This document shows, piece by piece, positions 1 through 6,508 of a DNA stretch of 13,521 nucleotides. The notes under the pieces were generated by a model. It was not told the DNA's origin, did no database searches, and was given only the letters and a program-made list of their open reading frames with translations. Each line of letters starts with the position of its first letter. Within the stretch, counting starts at the first letter, position 1. Source of the stretch: Succinatimonas sp. UBA6849 (GTDB lineage Bacteria > Pseudomonadota > Gammaproteobacteria > Enterobacterales > Succinivibrionaceae); assembly GCA_002449335.1 (NCBI GenBank), contig DKDL01000067.1, positions 4,966-18,486 of the forward strand, read 5' to 3'. The translations under genes and the position numbers were made by a program.

Positions 1-330
1 TCTGAATAAGAGCTTTTCCACAAAATTTGGCTGTCAATAATAAATAATAAGTAAATATTAATTTATTAATATATATATCTTATTATTCTTATTATTAGTA
101 ACAAAAAAATTGTTAAAAACTAAATTTTTTGTTTATTTTCAATTTGTTACTAACAGTTTTATATCTTAAAAAAGTTGTTAAATAGTATGGAAAACTTGTT
201 GAAAAGTGGTTAGTTATCAACAGTCTAAAAATTATACCGTTTACATTTCAAAGTTATCAATAGGTTTTCAACAACTTTTACCGATGTTTTCAACAGTTTT
301 TTAACAGCCTATATTTTACAAAATACAGGC
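1..330. other. Gene-free AT-rich region with DnaA-box-like cluster (possible replication origin)
   Basis: No credible coding frame is seen here. About 37-98 is almost pure A/T and could be a duplex-unwinding tract. Around and after it lie nonamers close to the DnaA box TTWTNCACA: TTTTCCACA at 14-22 matches it exactly; TTTTCAACA occurs at 265-273 and 287-295 and on the minus strand at 197-205; TTATCAACA is at 214-222 and TTATCAATA at 254-262. Most differ from the consensus at the sixth base. AT tract plus clustered boxes is the usual plan of a bacterial origin, and the yidD-yidC-mnmE cluster that often lies near dnaA is about 11 kb away. Only one GATC site (404-407) is seen in positions 1-530, unlike the E. 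coli origin. The left neighbour is not in the window, so this could also be an ordinary AT-rich upstream region. Confidence 0.35.
95..153. repeat. 11-bp perfect inverted repeat with 37-bp spacer
   Basis: TTAGTAACAAA at 95-105 is exactly matched by its reverse complement TTTGTTACTAA at 143-153. The spacer is very AT-rich. The repeat lies between the AT tract and the cluster of DnaA-box-like nonamers. It could be a protein-binding pair or a cruciform; no function is assigned. Confidence 0.55.
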
Positions 331-436
331 ATCTAAATCTAAATAATGTTTTTTATTTTTTAGGATGTTTTTGCTAATAAAAAAATAATTAATGTCCAAA
401 TTGGATCACACTTTTTTATAAGTTATAAATAATTAT

Positions 437-466
437 TTGAAAATTAAGAAAATTATTTGATATAAG
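437..466 (+). promoter_or_regulatory. Candidate sigma-70 promoter of the porin gene
   Basis: TTGAAA at 437-442 and TATAAG at 461-466 are separated by 18 bp, which would start transcription near 473 and give a leader of about 125 nt before the porin start codon. A long 5' leader is common for porin mRNAs and leaves room for small-RNA control, but no specific target site was identified. The surroundings are so AT-rich that chance matches are likely. Confidence 0.4.
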
Positions 467-599
467 CTATGCCTATAACTTCATATAAAAAAATTGTATT
501 TGTAATTAAACGTGATTTATTTGAGAATAAGCCATGTTCTTAAAGAACATAACTATAAATAAATACAAACACATATATATTTTTTTAGGGATTATATTT

Positions 600-1691
600 A
601 TGAAAAAGTCATTATTAGCATTAGCTGTAGTATTTGCAGCTTCTTCAGCAACTGCTTCAGCAGCTACTGTATACGATAAAGATGGTACAACCTTATCTGT
701 AGGTGGTCGTGTTCAGTCAGTTTTATTTAATGGTTTCTATAAAAAGGCTGGCGAGAAGGATGCTTCATTAGTTAATTCATCACGTTTTAGCATTGCCGGT
801 AACACCAAGGTTAACGATTACTTATCAGTATTAGCATTCTCAGAGTGGGATATGGCTGATGGTAATAAACAGACAGGTGACAAGCTGTTATCAAGAGAGC
901 AGTATGTAGGTGCTGACTTTGGTTCTTTCGGTAAGGTAATTGCTGGTAAGACTCTTGATTCAACAAGACAGGTAATGGCTGCAACCGATATTTTTGAATA
1001 TGTTGATGTTCAGAATGATACTGGTATCAACGGTGATAGACGTAATGGTTTATTCCGTTATGACTATAACAACAACGGTTTATTTGCATCAGCAACTTTT
1101 GAAACAGCAGGTGATGATCAGAAAATTTTTGGACAAAAATACAATGTTCAGAATGGTTATGCTGTAGCTTTTGGTTATACTTTTGATAATGTAGTATTTG
1201 GACCTTTATCAATCAAAGCAGGCTATAATTTCATCAACGGTCAGAATGATGATGGTTTCACAAATGGATTTGATAATGCAAAGAATTTTGCAACATCTAT
1301 TGCTTGGGGTTCATCAAGTGATGGCCTTTATTTAGCTGCTTTATACTATTCACAGAAAGTTAAGTACTTAGAAGCTTCTGTTTCTGGTGTTCATGGTAAC
1401 GCTGACAACTTTGATAGAAAAGGTTATGAATTTACAGCTGGTTATGGCTTTGACAATGGTATTGGAGTTTACACCGGTTATCAGACACAGCAGTTAAAGT
1501 ATAAGTACTATGGTTACACTGAGAAGGATAACTACGATTTAAGAAGAGTTCCTGTTCAGGTTAAGTATACTTACAACCCTAACTTCAAGGTATGGGCAGA
1601 AGCTGAGTTTGACGCAAATTCAGATGATAAGTATGGTTCAGCTGAGTTACGCGGTACAGAGTTCAATGTTGGTGCTCGTTACACCTTCTAA
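600..1691 (+). CDS. Outer-membrane porin (general Gram-negative porin family)
   Basis: This is a predicted trimeric beta-barrel porin for passive diffusion of small hydrophilic solutes across the outer membrane. The frame stays open back to an ATG at 534, but the ATG at 600 is chosen: it has AGGG 9 nt upstream and begins a classic signal peptide (MKKSLLALAVV, then an Ala/Ser-rich stretch) with a likely cleavage after ASA near residue 21. The 363-residue precursor shows the porin pattern: a first strand TVYDKDGTTLSVGGRV, alternating polar and aromatic strands, Asp/Asn-rich loops, and a C-terminal strand ending in Tyr-Thr-Phe, the terminal aromatic read by the BAM complex. Codon use is strongly biased (TTA, GGT, TCA), as expected of an abundant protein. 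The gene appears to be monocistronic, with its own promoter and terminator. Family membership is clear; substrate preference cannot be read from the sequence. Confidence 0.9.
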   Translation: MKKSLLALAVVFAASSATASAATVYDKDGTTLSVGGRVQSVLFNGFYKKAGEKDASLVNSSRFSIAGNTKVNDYLSVLAFSEWDMADGNKQTGDKLLSREQYVGADFGSFGKVIAGKTLDSTRQVMAATDIFEYVDVQNDTGINGDRRNGLFRYDYNNNGLFASATFETAGDDQKIFGQKYNVQNGYAVAFGYTFDNVVFGPLSIKAGYNFINGQNDDGFTNGFDNAKNFATSIAWGSSSDGLYLAALYYSQKVKYLEASVSGVHGNADNFDRKGYEFTAGYGFDNGIGVYTGYQTQQLKYKYYGYTEKDNYDLRRVPVQVKYTYNPNFKVWAEAEFDANSDDKYGSAELRGTEFNVGARYTF

Positions 1692-1712
1692 TCTGTCTTA
1701 ATAGATAAAAGT

Positions 1713-1745
1713 AAAGGAAGTCTTTTTGGCTTCCTTTATTTTTTG
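1713..1745 (+). terminator. Intrinsic terminator of the porin gene
   Basis: A 10-bp stem (AAAGGAAG plus one U-G and one C-G pair) closes a TTTTT loop at 1713-1737 and is followed by a T-rich tract. It begins 21 bp after the porin stop codon. Confidence 0.85.
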
Positions 1746-1759
1746 ATTCTAAAAAGAGC

Positions 1760-1798
1760 AAAAAAAAACGGCATTCATACAAATGAAGCCGTTTTTTT
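1760..1798 (-). terminator. Intrinsic terminator of efp, probably bidirectional
   Basis: CGGC and TTCAT pair with ATGAA and GCCG around an ACAA loop, with one bulged base at 1773. The stem is flanked by a run of A on the left and T on the right. It therefore presents a U-tract on either strand and can stop efp transcripts as well as porin read-through. Confidence 0.85.
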
Positions 1799-1813
1799 AT
1801 GAGCGATAGTTAA

Positions 1814-2377
1814 TTAAACACGCTTCTTGAACTCGTTGGTACGAGTATCGATTTCGATCTTGTCGCCAATGTTTACGAAATCAGGTACTGAAATTACATA
1901 ACCAGTACCAGCTAAACGTGCTGGTTTTACAACTTTACCTGAGGTATCACCCTTAACTGCAGGCTCGGTGTACTCTACTTCACGAACGATGGTGATAGGT
2001 AACTCAACAGAGATTGCCTTACCGTTGTAGAAAGTAACCTGGCAAACGTCTTCCATACCGTCGATTAAGTAATTTAAAACGTCACCCATGTTGTCTTTTT
2101 CGATTTCGTACTGGTTGAACTCTTCGTCCATGAATACGTATAGAGGATCACCATAGTATGAGTATGTGCAATCCTTGTGCTCTAAGATAACGTCATCTAA
2201 ACGATCATCAGCACGGAATACAGTCTCAGTACCGCCGTTTGAAAGAAGGTTCTTTAACTTCATCTTAACAACAGCTGCGTTACGACCTGATTTGCTGTAC
2301 TCAGCCTTCTGAACAACCATTGGGTTGCCGTTTAACATAATTACGTTGCCAGTACGGATTTCTTGAGCTAACTTCAT
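1814..2377 (-). CDS. efp: Translation elongation factor P
   Basis: EF-P binds between the ribosomal P and E sites and promotes peptide-bond formation at polyproline stretches. The 187-residue product starts MKLAQEIRTGN, as EF-P proteins do, and length agrees with the usual 185-190. An ATG 39 nt further upstream is in frame, but this start is preferred because the protein then fits the family and AAAGG lies 9 nt before it. The KOW-like N-terminal domain is followed by two OB-fold domains ending in the EIDTRTNEF motif. The modification loop reads SKSGRNAA with Arg at residue 32, where E. coli has a lysine. Arg32 is the residue that EarP rhamnosylates, and earP lies immediately upstream on the same strand, so the two genes support each other. 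The 232-bp gap to earP suggests that efp also has its own promoter. Confidence 0.97.
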   Translation of the reverse strand: MKLAQEIRTGNVIMLNGNPMVVQKAEYSKSGRNAAVVKMKLKNLLSNGGTETVFRADDRLDDVILEHKDCTYSYYGDPLYVFMDEEFNQYEIEKDNMGDVLNYLIDGMEDVCQVTFYNGKAISVELPITIVREVEYTEPAVKGDTSGKVVKPARLAGTGYVISVPDFVNIGDKIEIDTRTNEFKKRV

Positions 2378-2438
2378 TGTAAAAACCTTTAACGTTATAA
2401 AAAGAAATTTAGGCAAGATCTATGTCTTAGCCATTCAA

Positions 2439-2460
2439 AACAATATACATGTGTATTGTT
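2439..2460. promoter_or_regulatory. 22-bp near-perfect palindrome upstream of efp
   Basis: AACAATA and TATTGTT arms flank a central ACATGT with no loop. The two 11-bp halves differ at one position. It lies 62-83 bp before the efp start codon. A gapless dyad of this size is typical of an operator for a dimeric regulator rather than of an RNA hairpin. The regulator is not identified. Confidence 0.5.
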
Positions 2461-2480
2461 AGGATGCCTTATCTGACCAT

Positions 2481-2510
2481 TGCCTATATAAAACTGCCTG
2501 TATAAAACTG
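2481..2510. repeat. Two tandem copies of a 14-bp unit in the efp leader
   Basis: TGCCTATATAAAAC is followed directly by TGCCTGTATAAAAC and then TG, so 15 of 16 bases agree between the copies. CTTATCTGA also occurs on both sides, at 2468-2476 and 2531-2539. The unit may come from slippage, or may duplicate a -10-like element on either strand. Confidence 0.6.
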
Positions 2511-2552
2511 TATAGTATGATAAGCACAGTCTTATCTGAAAAGAACATCTCT

Positions 2553-2572
2553 ATTTACCTAAAAAGGTAAAT
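2553..2572. other. Perfect 8-bp hairpin after earP
   Basis: ATTTACCT and AGGTAAAT pair around an AAAA loop, 38 bp beyond the earP stop codon. In the earP transcript it has a U-rich loop but no U-tract behind it, so it is more likely a pause, RNA-stability or protein-binding element than a strong terminator. Confidence 0.45.
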
Positions 2573-2609
2573 TTAACGTACTATTTTAACAGATCTATGG
2601 ATTTATTAA

Positions 2610-3707
2610 TCAAGAAAATTGATTTTTTTCTCTGATAAACGCCAAAAGATTATCTGTTAGAGAGCCTAAAGATAACAAGTGATCTCTCCATTCTTCAGAT
2701 AGATGTTTCCATTTTTCTATAAACGAATAAATATCAAAATCAACAATGTAATCTGATGCTCCGTTATAACTTAATGTAAGTTGTCTTAGAATTTCTACTG
2801 ATTTCTTATCAGTACAAAACTCATTCATTCTGTCAAAAAGAGCATTGATTTTTTCAATATGGGCATTTTCTTCTTGAGGATAGATATGCCATAAAAAAGG
2901 ATTACCTGTAAGCATTGCTCTTACAATTGAATCTTCACCTCTTACTAGATTTATGTATGAACCTATTAGAAGAGAGTCGTATTCATCCTGATCTACCATT
3001 GGAGATACTTTTATGATTAAGTTGTTTAACCTATATGTATCTCCAACACTTAAGTTAAGATTTAAGAGATTATTTATGTTGTTAAGAGGTTTTCCTTCAA
3101 AAACAATAACGGTTAAAGAAGAGTTTTGATTTTTTGCAAAATTTGTAAGATTTTTTAATAAGTGGGTAATTTTTGAATTTTCATAACTGAATAGAGTTAC
3201 GTAACTGTCTTTAATATTGTTCTTATCTTTTGACTTATTGTTTAAAAACTCAGATTTTTCTTTAATCTTTTGTAAAAAGGTATTTTCTATTACCAATCCA
3301 CCTGTGCTGCTTGTAAAACCAGGAAAGAAAAAGTAACTTTCTATACCATCTGAATAAGATGGCAATTTATGACAGTCATCAGCAAATGGTTCTGCTGTGA
3401 GATATTCAAGGTTTATTACAAGAGCTTTATTCTTTTTGATATTTGAATAAATGTAATCAGGAAGTCTTACAGAAAAGGCTTGTATAACAGTATCTTTAAG
3501 CTCTACGTTATCTCCTTTTTTAGGCCATAAAGAGATATTTAGAGATTGATTATTTGTGTCATCTTTTTTGATAATTTTTTTTATAGCTTCAAGATCGTTA
3601 CAAAATAAATTAACTAGTTCCTTTTTATTGCACAGATCTCTACCTAATCGCAAACAGACGCCTGCATCTCCAAAATTATCTATTACATCGCAGAAAATAT
3701 TAATCAT
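2610..3707 (-). CDS. earP: EF-P arginine rhamnosyltransferase EarP
   Basis: EarP transfers rhamnose from dTDP-L-rhamnose to Arg32 of EF-P in the cytoplasm, which activates EF-P for rescue at polyproline motifs. The 365-residue protein is near the usual 370-380. The N-terminus has the signature IFCDVIDNFGDAGVCLRLGR; Asp10 and Asp14 correspond to the DNxGD aspartates needed for catalysis in characterised EarPs. Further family motifs are INLEYLTAE at 98-106, FFPGFTSSTGGL at 127-138, and the nucleotide-sugar site RGEDSIVRA at 256-264 followed by WHIYPQ at 273-278, in the GT-B fold's C-terminal half. The target protein with Arg32 is encoded next door. This implies that dTDP-rhamnose synthesis genes lie elsewhere in the genome. 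The coding sequence is more Asn/Lys/Ile-rich than its neighbours, consistent with weak expression and a less conserved protein. Confidence 0.95.
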   Translation of the reverse strand: MINIFCDVIDNFGDAGVCLRLGRDLCNKKELVNLFCNDLEAIKKIIKKDDTNNQSLNISLWPKKGDNVELKDTVIQAFSVRLPDYIYSNIKKNKALVINLEYLTAEPFADDCHKLPSYSDGIESYFFFPGFTSSTGGLVIENTFLQKIKEKSEFLNNKSKDKNNIKDSYVTLFSYENSKITHLLKNLTNFAKNQNSSLTVIVFEGKPLNNINNLLNLNLSVGDTYRLNNLIIKVSPMVDQDEYDSLLIGSYINLVRGEDSIVRAMLTGNPFLWHIYPQEENAHIEKINALFDRMNEFCTDKKSVEILRQLTLSYNGASDYIVDFDIYSFIEKWKHLSEEWRDHLLSLGSLTDNLLAFIREKNQFS

Positions 3708-3838
3708 TTTTTATCTTATATAAGCTCTTTATTTTTATCGGTTTATTTTGATGTCAATACCATTTTTAGTGAATTGTTTTATTAGTTTTACAAAATGAGC
3801 TGTCAAGCTAATTTGAGAAAATATAAAAAATTTTAATG

Positions 3839-3867
3839 TTGAATTAGATTACTCTATTGTACATAAT
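3839..3867 (+). promoter_or_regulatory. Candidate promoter of the nrdD operon
   Basis: TTGAAT at 3839-3844 and CATAAT at 3862-3867 are 17 bp apart and would start transcription near 3874, leaving a leader of about 83 nt. A second TATAAT at 3924-3929 with TTTATA 17 bp upstream is an alternative. No convincing FNR box or NrdR box was found in the 249 bp between earP and nrdD. Confidence 0.45.
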
Positions 3868-3956
3868 ATAACGCAGTTACATATCAATTTAACCATCTGA
3901 TTTATATAGAAAAAATATAACTATATAATATTAAATAAAAAAATTCTGGACTAAAA

Positions 3957-6227
3957 ATGATTAGATTTATTGTTAAGAGAGACGGTCGAAAAGTGTCCTT
4001 TAATGAGGACAAAATATCCAATGCAATAAGAAAAGCTCTTATTTCAGCACACCCTGATGATAAATCCACTTCTCAATATGAAGAAGATTTGGTCGAGAAG
4101 TTAACTAGACGTGTCGTTTCAGACATCGAAAAACAGAATTTAGAAGAGCCTTCTGTAGAAAACACTCAGGACATTATTGAGAAAGTTTTAATTCAGGAAG
4201 GTATGGCTTCAGAGGCAAAGAATTTCATTCTTTACCGTCAGAATAGAACTAATGTAAGAAATTACAACACTGATTTAACTAAGATCTATCGTGACTTAAC
4301 TTCAAAGAGCACTGCAGATATGGATTTAAAGCGTGAAAACGCTAATATCGATGCTAATGCTCCTATGGGCTTAATGTTACGCTTTGGTTCTGAAGGTTCA
4401 AAAGACTACGTTAGAAGATACGTTTTAAGACCAGAGCACTCTATTGCTCATTCACGTGGTGATATTCATATTCACGACTTAGACTTCTACATGCTGACCA
4501 TCAACTGCTGTCAGATCGGTTTAAAAGATCTATTCAAGCGTGGATTTAGCACTGGTCATGGTTTCTTACGTGAGCCTCAGTCTATTCAGTCAGCTGCTGC
4601 TTTATGTTGTATTGCTATTCAGTCTAATCAGAATGATATGCATGGCGGTCAGTCAATTCCTTTATTTGAGTACGATTTAGCTCCATATGTTGCTATTTCT
4701 TATTCAAAACACTTATGTAAAGTAATCTGCATTTGCTTAAGAAATGACGAAGCTGATGTATCTGAAGTTAAGGAATACTGCAAAGAGCTGTATGACAAGT
4801 ATGACACTTGCCTATCCGATGAAGTTCAGGCTCTAATCAAAGCTAAAGTATTAGAAGTTTTAAAGAAATATGATACTGATGAGTTGGATGTAACTAAGAA
4901 TATTGATTACATCATGTCAGAAGCTATTAAGTTAACTGAGCGTGAAACTTATCAGGCTATGGAAGCTTTAATCCATAACTTAAACTCAATGCAATCTAGA
5001 GCTGGTGCTCAGGTTCCATTCTCATCAATCAACTACGGTACAGGTACTCAACCTGAACACAGAATGATTATGAAGAATGTTTTACTTGCTACTGATGCTG
5101 GTTTAGGTGGTGGTGAAACTCCTATTTTCCCAGTACAGATCTTCAAAGTAAAAGATGGCATCAATACAAAGAAAGGTGATCCAAACTATGATCTGTTTGA
5201 GTTAGCATGTAAGGTTTCAGCAAAGAGATTGTTCCCTAACTTCTCATTCTTAGATGCTCCTTACAATGCTCAGTACTACAAACCAGGTCATCCTGAGACT
5301 GAAGTTGCTCTAATGGGTTGCCGTACTCGAGTAGTATCAAACTATTATGATAAGACTAAGGAAATTATTCCTGGTCGTGGAAATCTGTCATTCACAACTA
5401 TCAATTTACCAAGACTTGCAATTGAAGCCCATGGTTCTATCAGCAAGTTCTTCGAATCATTAGATAAAATGATTTACATGGTATTTGACCAGTTAATGGA
5501 TCGTTTTGAAATCATCGCTAAAAAGCAGGTTTTAAATTATCCTTTCTTAATGGGTCAGGGCGTTTGGGTTGATTCTGATAGATTAAATCCAGAAGATACC
5601 ATTGAAGATGTTATCAAGAACGGTACTATGTCAGTTGGCTTTATCGGTTTAGCTGAGTGCTTGGTAGCTTTAATCGGTAAACACCATGGTGAAAGCAAAG
5701 AAGCTTTTGACTTAGGTTATAAGATTATTAAACACATGAGAGATTTAACTGACAAACACACAGTTGATACTGGTTTGAATTTCTCATTGTTCTCAACTCC
5801 TGCAGAAGGTCTATCAGGTAGATTCGTTAAGATCGATAAGAGATTATATGGTTCTATTCCTGGAGTAACAGATCGTGAATACTATACAAACAGCTTCCAC
5901 GTTCCTGTTTATTATGAAATCTCTGCTGCTGATAAGATTAAGACTGAAGGTCCTTTCCATGCTTTATGTAATGCAGGTTCTATCTCATACGTAGAAATGG
6001 ACGGTGACTTAACTAAGAATGTTGAAGCATTCAAGAATGTAATCTTATACATGAAAGAGTGTGGTGTAGGTTACGGTTCAATTAACCACCCTGTAGATCG
6101 TTGTCCTGTATGTAACTATGTTGGTATCATCGGTGACGTTTGCCCAAGATGTGGACGTAAAGATGGTGAGGGCGTAAGCATTGAGCGCTTAAGAAAGCTT
6201 GGTGTTGGTTGTATCTGCACTGGTTAG
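3957..6227 (+). CDS. nrdD: Anaerobic ribonucleoside-triphosphate reductase, main chain lacking the glycyl-radical loop
   Basis: Class III ribonucleotide reductase reduces NTPs to dNTPs without oxygen, using a glycyl radical made by NrdG. The 756 residues include an ATP cone at about 1-95 (IVKRDGRKVSFNEDKI), then the ten-stranded barrel with INCCQ (Cys184/185), MHGGQSIP near 228-235 and MGCRTR (Cys455), which match the active-site and finger-loop cysteines of the family. A zinc ribbon follows with Cys716, Cys719, Cys729 and Cys732. In normal NrdD the chain goes on into R-V-x-G-Y with the radical glycine. Here it instead ends SIERLRKLGVGCICTG and a TAG stop, so the radical site is missing. That site is encoded separately at 6344-6502. 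The tail has two extra cysteines (752 and 754). A TGGA Shine-Dalgarno lies 6 nt before the ATG. The family is certain; whether this chain works together with the small one is inference. Confidence 0.95.
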   Translation: MIRFIVKRDGRKVSFNEDKISNAIRKALISAHPDDKSTSQYEEDLVEKLTRRVVSDIEKQNLEEPSVENTQDIIEKVLIQEGMASEAKNFILYRQNRTNVRNYNTDLTKIYRDLTSKSTADMDLKRENANIDANAPMGLMLRFGSEGSKDYVRRYVLRPEHSIAHSRGDIHIHDLDFYMLTINCCQIGLKDLFKRGFSTGHGFLREPQSIQSAAALCCIAIQSNQNDMHGGQSIPLFEYDLAPYVAISYSKHLCKVICICLRNDEADVSEVKEYCKELYDKYDTCLSDEVQALIKAKVLEVLKKYDTDELDVTKNIDYIMSEAIKLTERETYQAMEALIHNLNSMQSRAGAQVPFSSINYGTGTQPEHRMIMKNVLLATDAGLGGGETPIFPVQIFKVKDGINTKKGDPNYDLFELACKVSAKRLFPNFSFLDAPYNAQYYKPGHPETEVALMGCRTRVVSNYYDKTKEIIPGRGNLSFTTINLPRLAIEAHGSISKFFESLDKMIYMVFDQLMDRFEIIAKKQVLNYPFLMGQGVWVDSDRLNPEDTIEDVIKNGTMSVGFIGLAECLVALIGKHHGESKEAFDLGYKIIKHMRDLTDKHTVDTGLNFSLFSTPAEGLSGRFVKIDKRLYGSIPGVTDREYYTNSFHVPVYYEISAADKIKTEGPFHALCNAGSISYVEMDGDLTKNVEAFKNVILYMKECGVGYGSINHPVDRCPVCNYVGIIGDVCPRCGRKDGEGVSIERLRKLGVGCICTG

Positions 6228-6245
6228 CAGTTATCTAATTTAAAT

Positions 6246-6279
6246 AAGCCTTCATGACATTTACTTGTTGTGAAGGTTT
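6246..6279 (+). terminator. Hairpin between the two nrdD pieces, possible weak terminator or attenuator
   Basis: GCCTTCA pairs with TGAAGGT, and the stem continues inwards with G-U pairs and AC/GT to an 8-nt loop, about 13 bp in all. TTTTC spans and follows its 3' edge. It lies 18 bp after the main-chain stop codon. The short U-run suggests partial termination or protection from decay, so the main chain and the downstream genes could be made in unequal amounts. Full termination is unlikely unless a second promoter lies in 6280-6330; only a poor TTCAAA/TATTAT pair is visible there. Confidence 0.5.
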
Positions 6280-6343
6280 TCTATAACCCAAATATTCAAA
6301 ACAACTTACAAAATATTATTATTATTTTAGGAGAATGATTGGT

Positions 6344-6502
6344 ATGCAAACTAGACTACATGCAAAGAATGGTGTCGTAGGAGAAGGTGTTAAGTTCGAG
6401 AGAATCAGAAGAGTTACTGGTTATCTTGTAGGTACCTTAGATCGCTTTAATGATGGCAAGAGAGCCGAAGAAAGAGATCGTGTTAAGCATATGTCTGTAT
6501 AA
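6344..6502 (+). CDS. Stand-alone glycyl-radical domain of anaerobic ribonucleotide reductase (NrdD C-terminal piece)
   Basis: This 52-codon ORF begins MQTRLHAKNGVVGEGVKFER and continues IRRVTGYLVGTLDRFNDG, then KRAEERDRVKHMSV. The segment RRVTGYLVGTLDRF through RVKH is the C-terminal glycyl-radical loop of class III reductases, with Gly26 in the V-T-G-Y motif as the expected radical site. AGGAG at 6329-6333 lies 10 nt before the ATG at 6344. Another in-frame ATG at 6335 is only 1 nt from the same Shine-Dalgarno, so 6344 is preferred. The ORF is in a different frame from the main chain and separated from it by 116 bp with stops and a hairpin, so one frameshift or a sequencing error does not explain it. 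It ends 6 bp before nrdG, whose product would activate this glycine. It may act as the permanent second chain of NrdD, or as an exchangeable spare part as GrcA (YfiD) does for pyruvate formate-lyase. It lacks any zinc site or catalytic cysteine and cannot work alone. Confidence 0.9.
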   Translation: MQTRLHAKNGVVGEGVKFERIRRVTGYLVGTLDRFNDGKRAEERDRVKHMSV

Positions 6503-6508
6503 GTTAAG

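Noticed and set aside
395..415. CRP-like site with a TCACA half upstream of the porin promoter
   Set aside because: The opposite half would be TGTCC at the wrong spacing (8 instead of 6 bases), so it does not meet the dyad.
534..599. Upstream in-frame ATG giving the porin a 22-residue N-terminal extension
   Set aside because: The extension has no Shine-Dalgarno and would bury the signal peptide; the ATG at 600 has AGGG at good spacing and begins a classic signal sequence.
3752..3757. Perfect minus-strand TTGACA as the earP -35 element
   Set aside because: No -10 element stands at 16-18 bp spacing; the nearby TATATAAG is too far away, so a promoter could not be assigned.
6225..6240. Read-through or recoding of the nrdD TAG stop into the glycyl-radical region
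   Set aside because: The frame after the TAG meets a TGA about 10 codons later, and the radical-loop ORF lies in a different frame, so simple read-through cannot join them.
6228..6343. Self-splicing intron or intein separating the nrdD pieces
   Set aside because: The 116-bp gap is too short for a group I or II intron, there is no intein sequence, and the small ORF has its own ribosome binding site and start codon.
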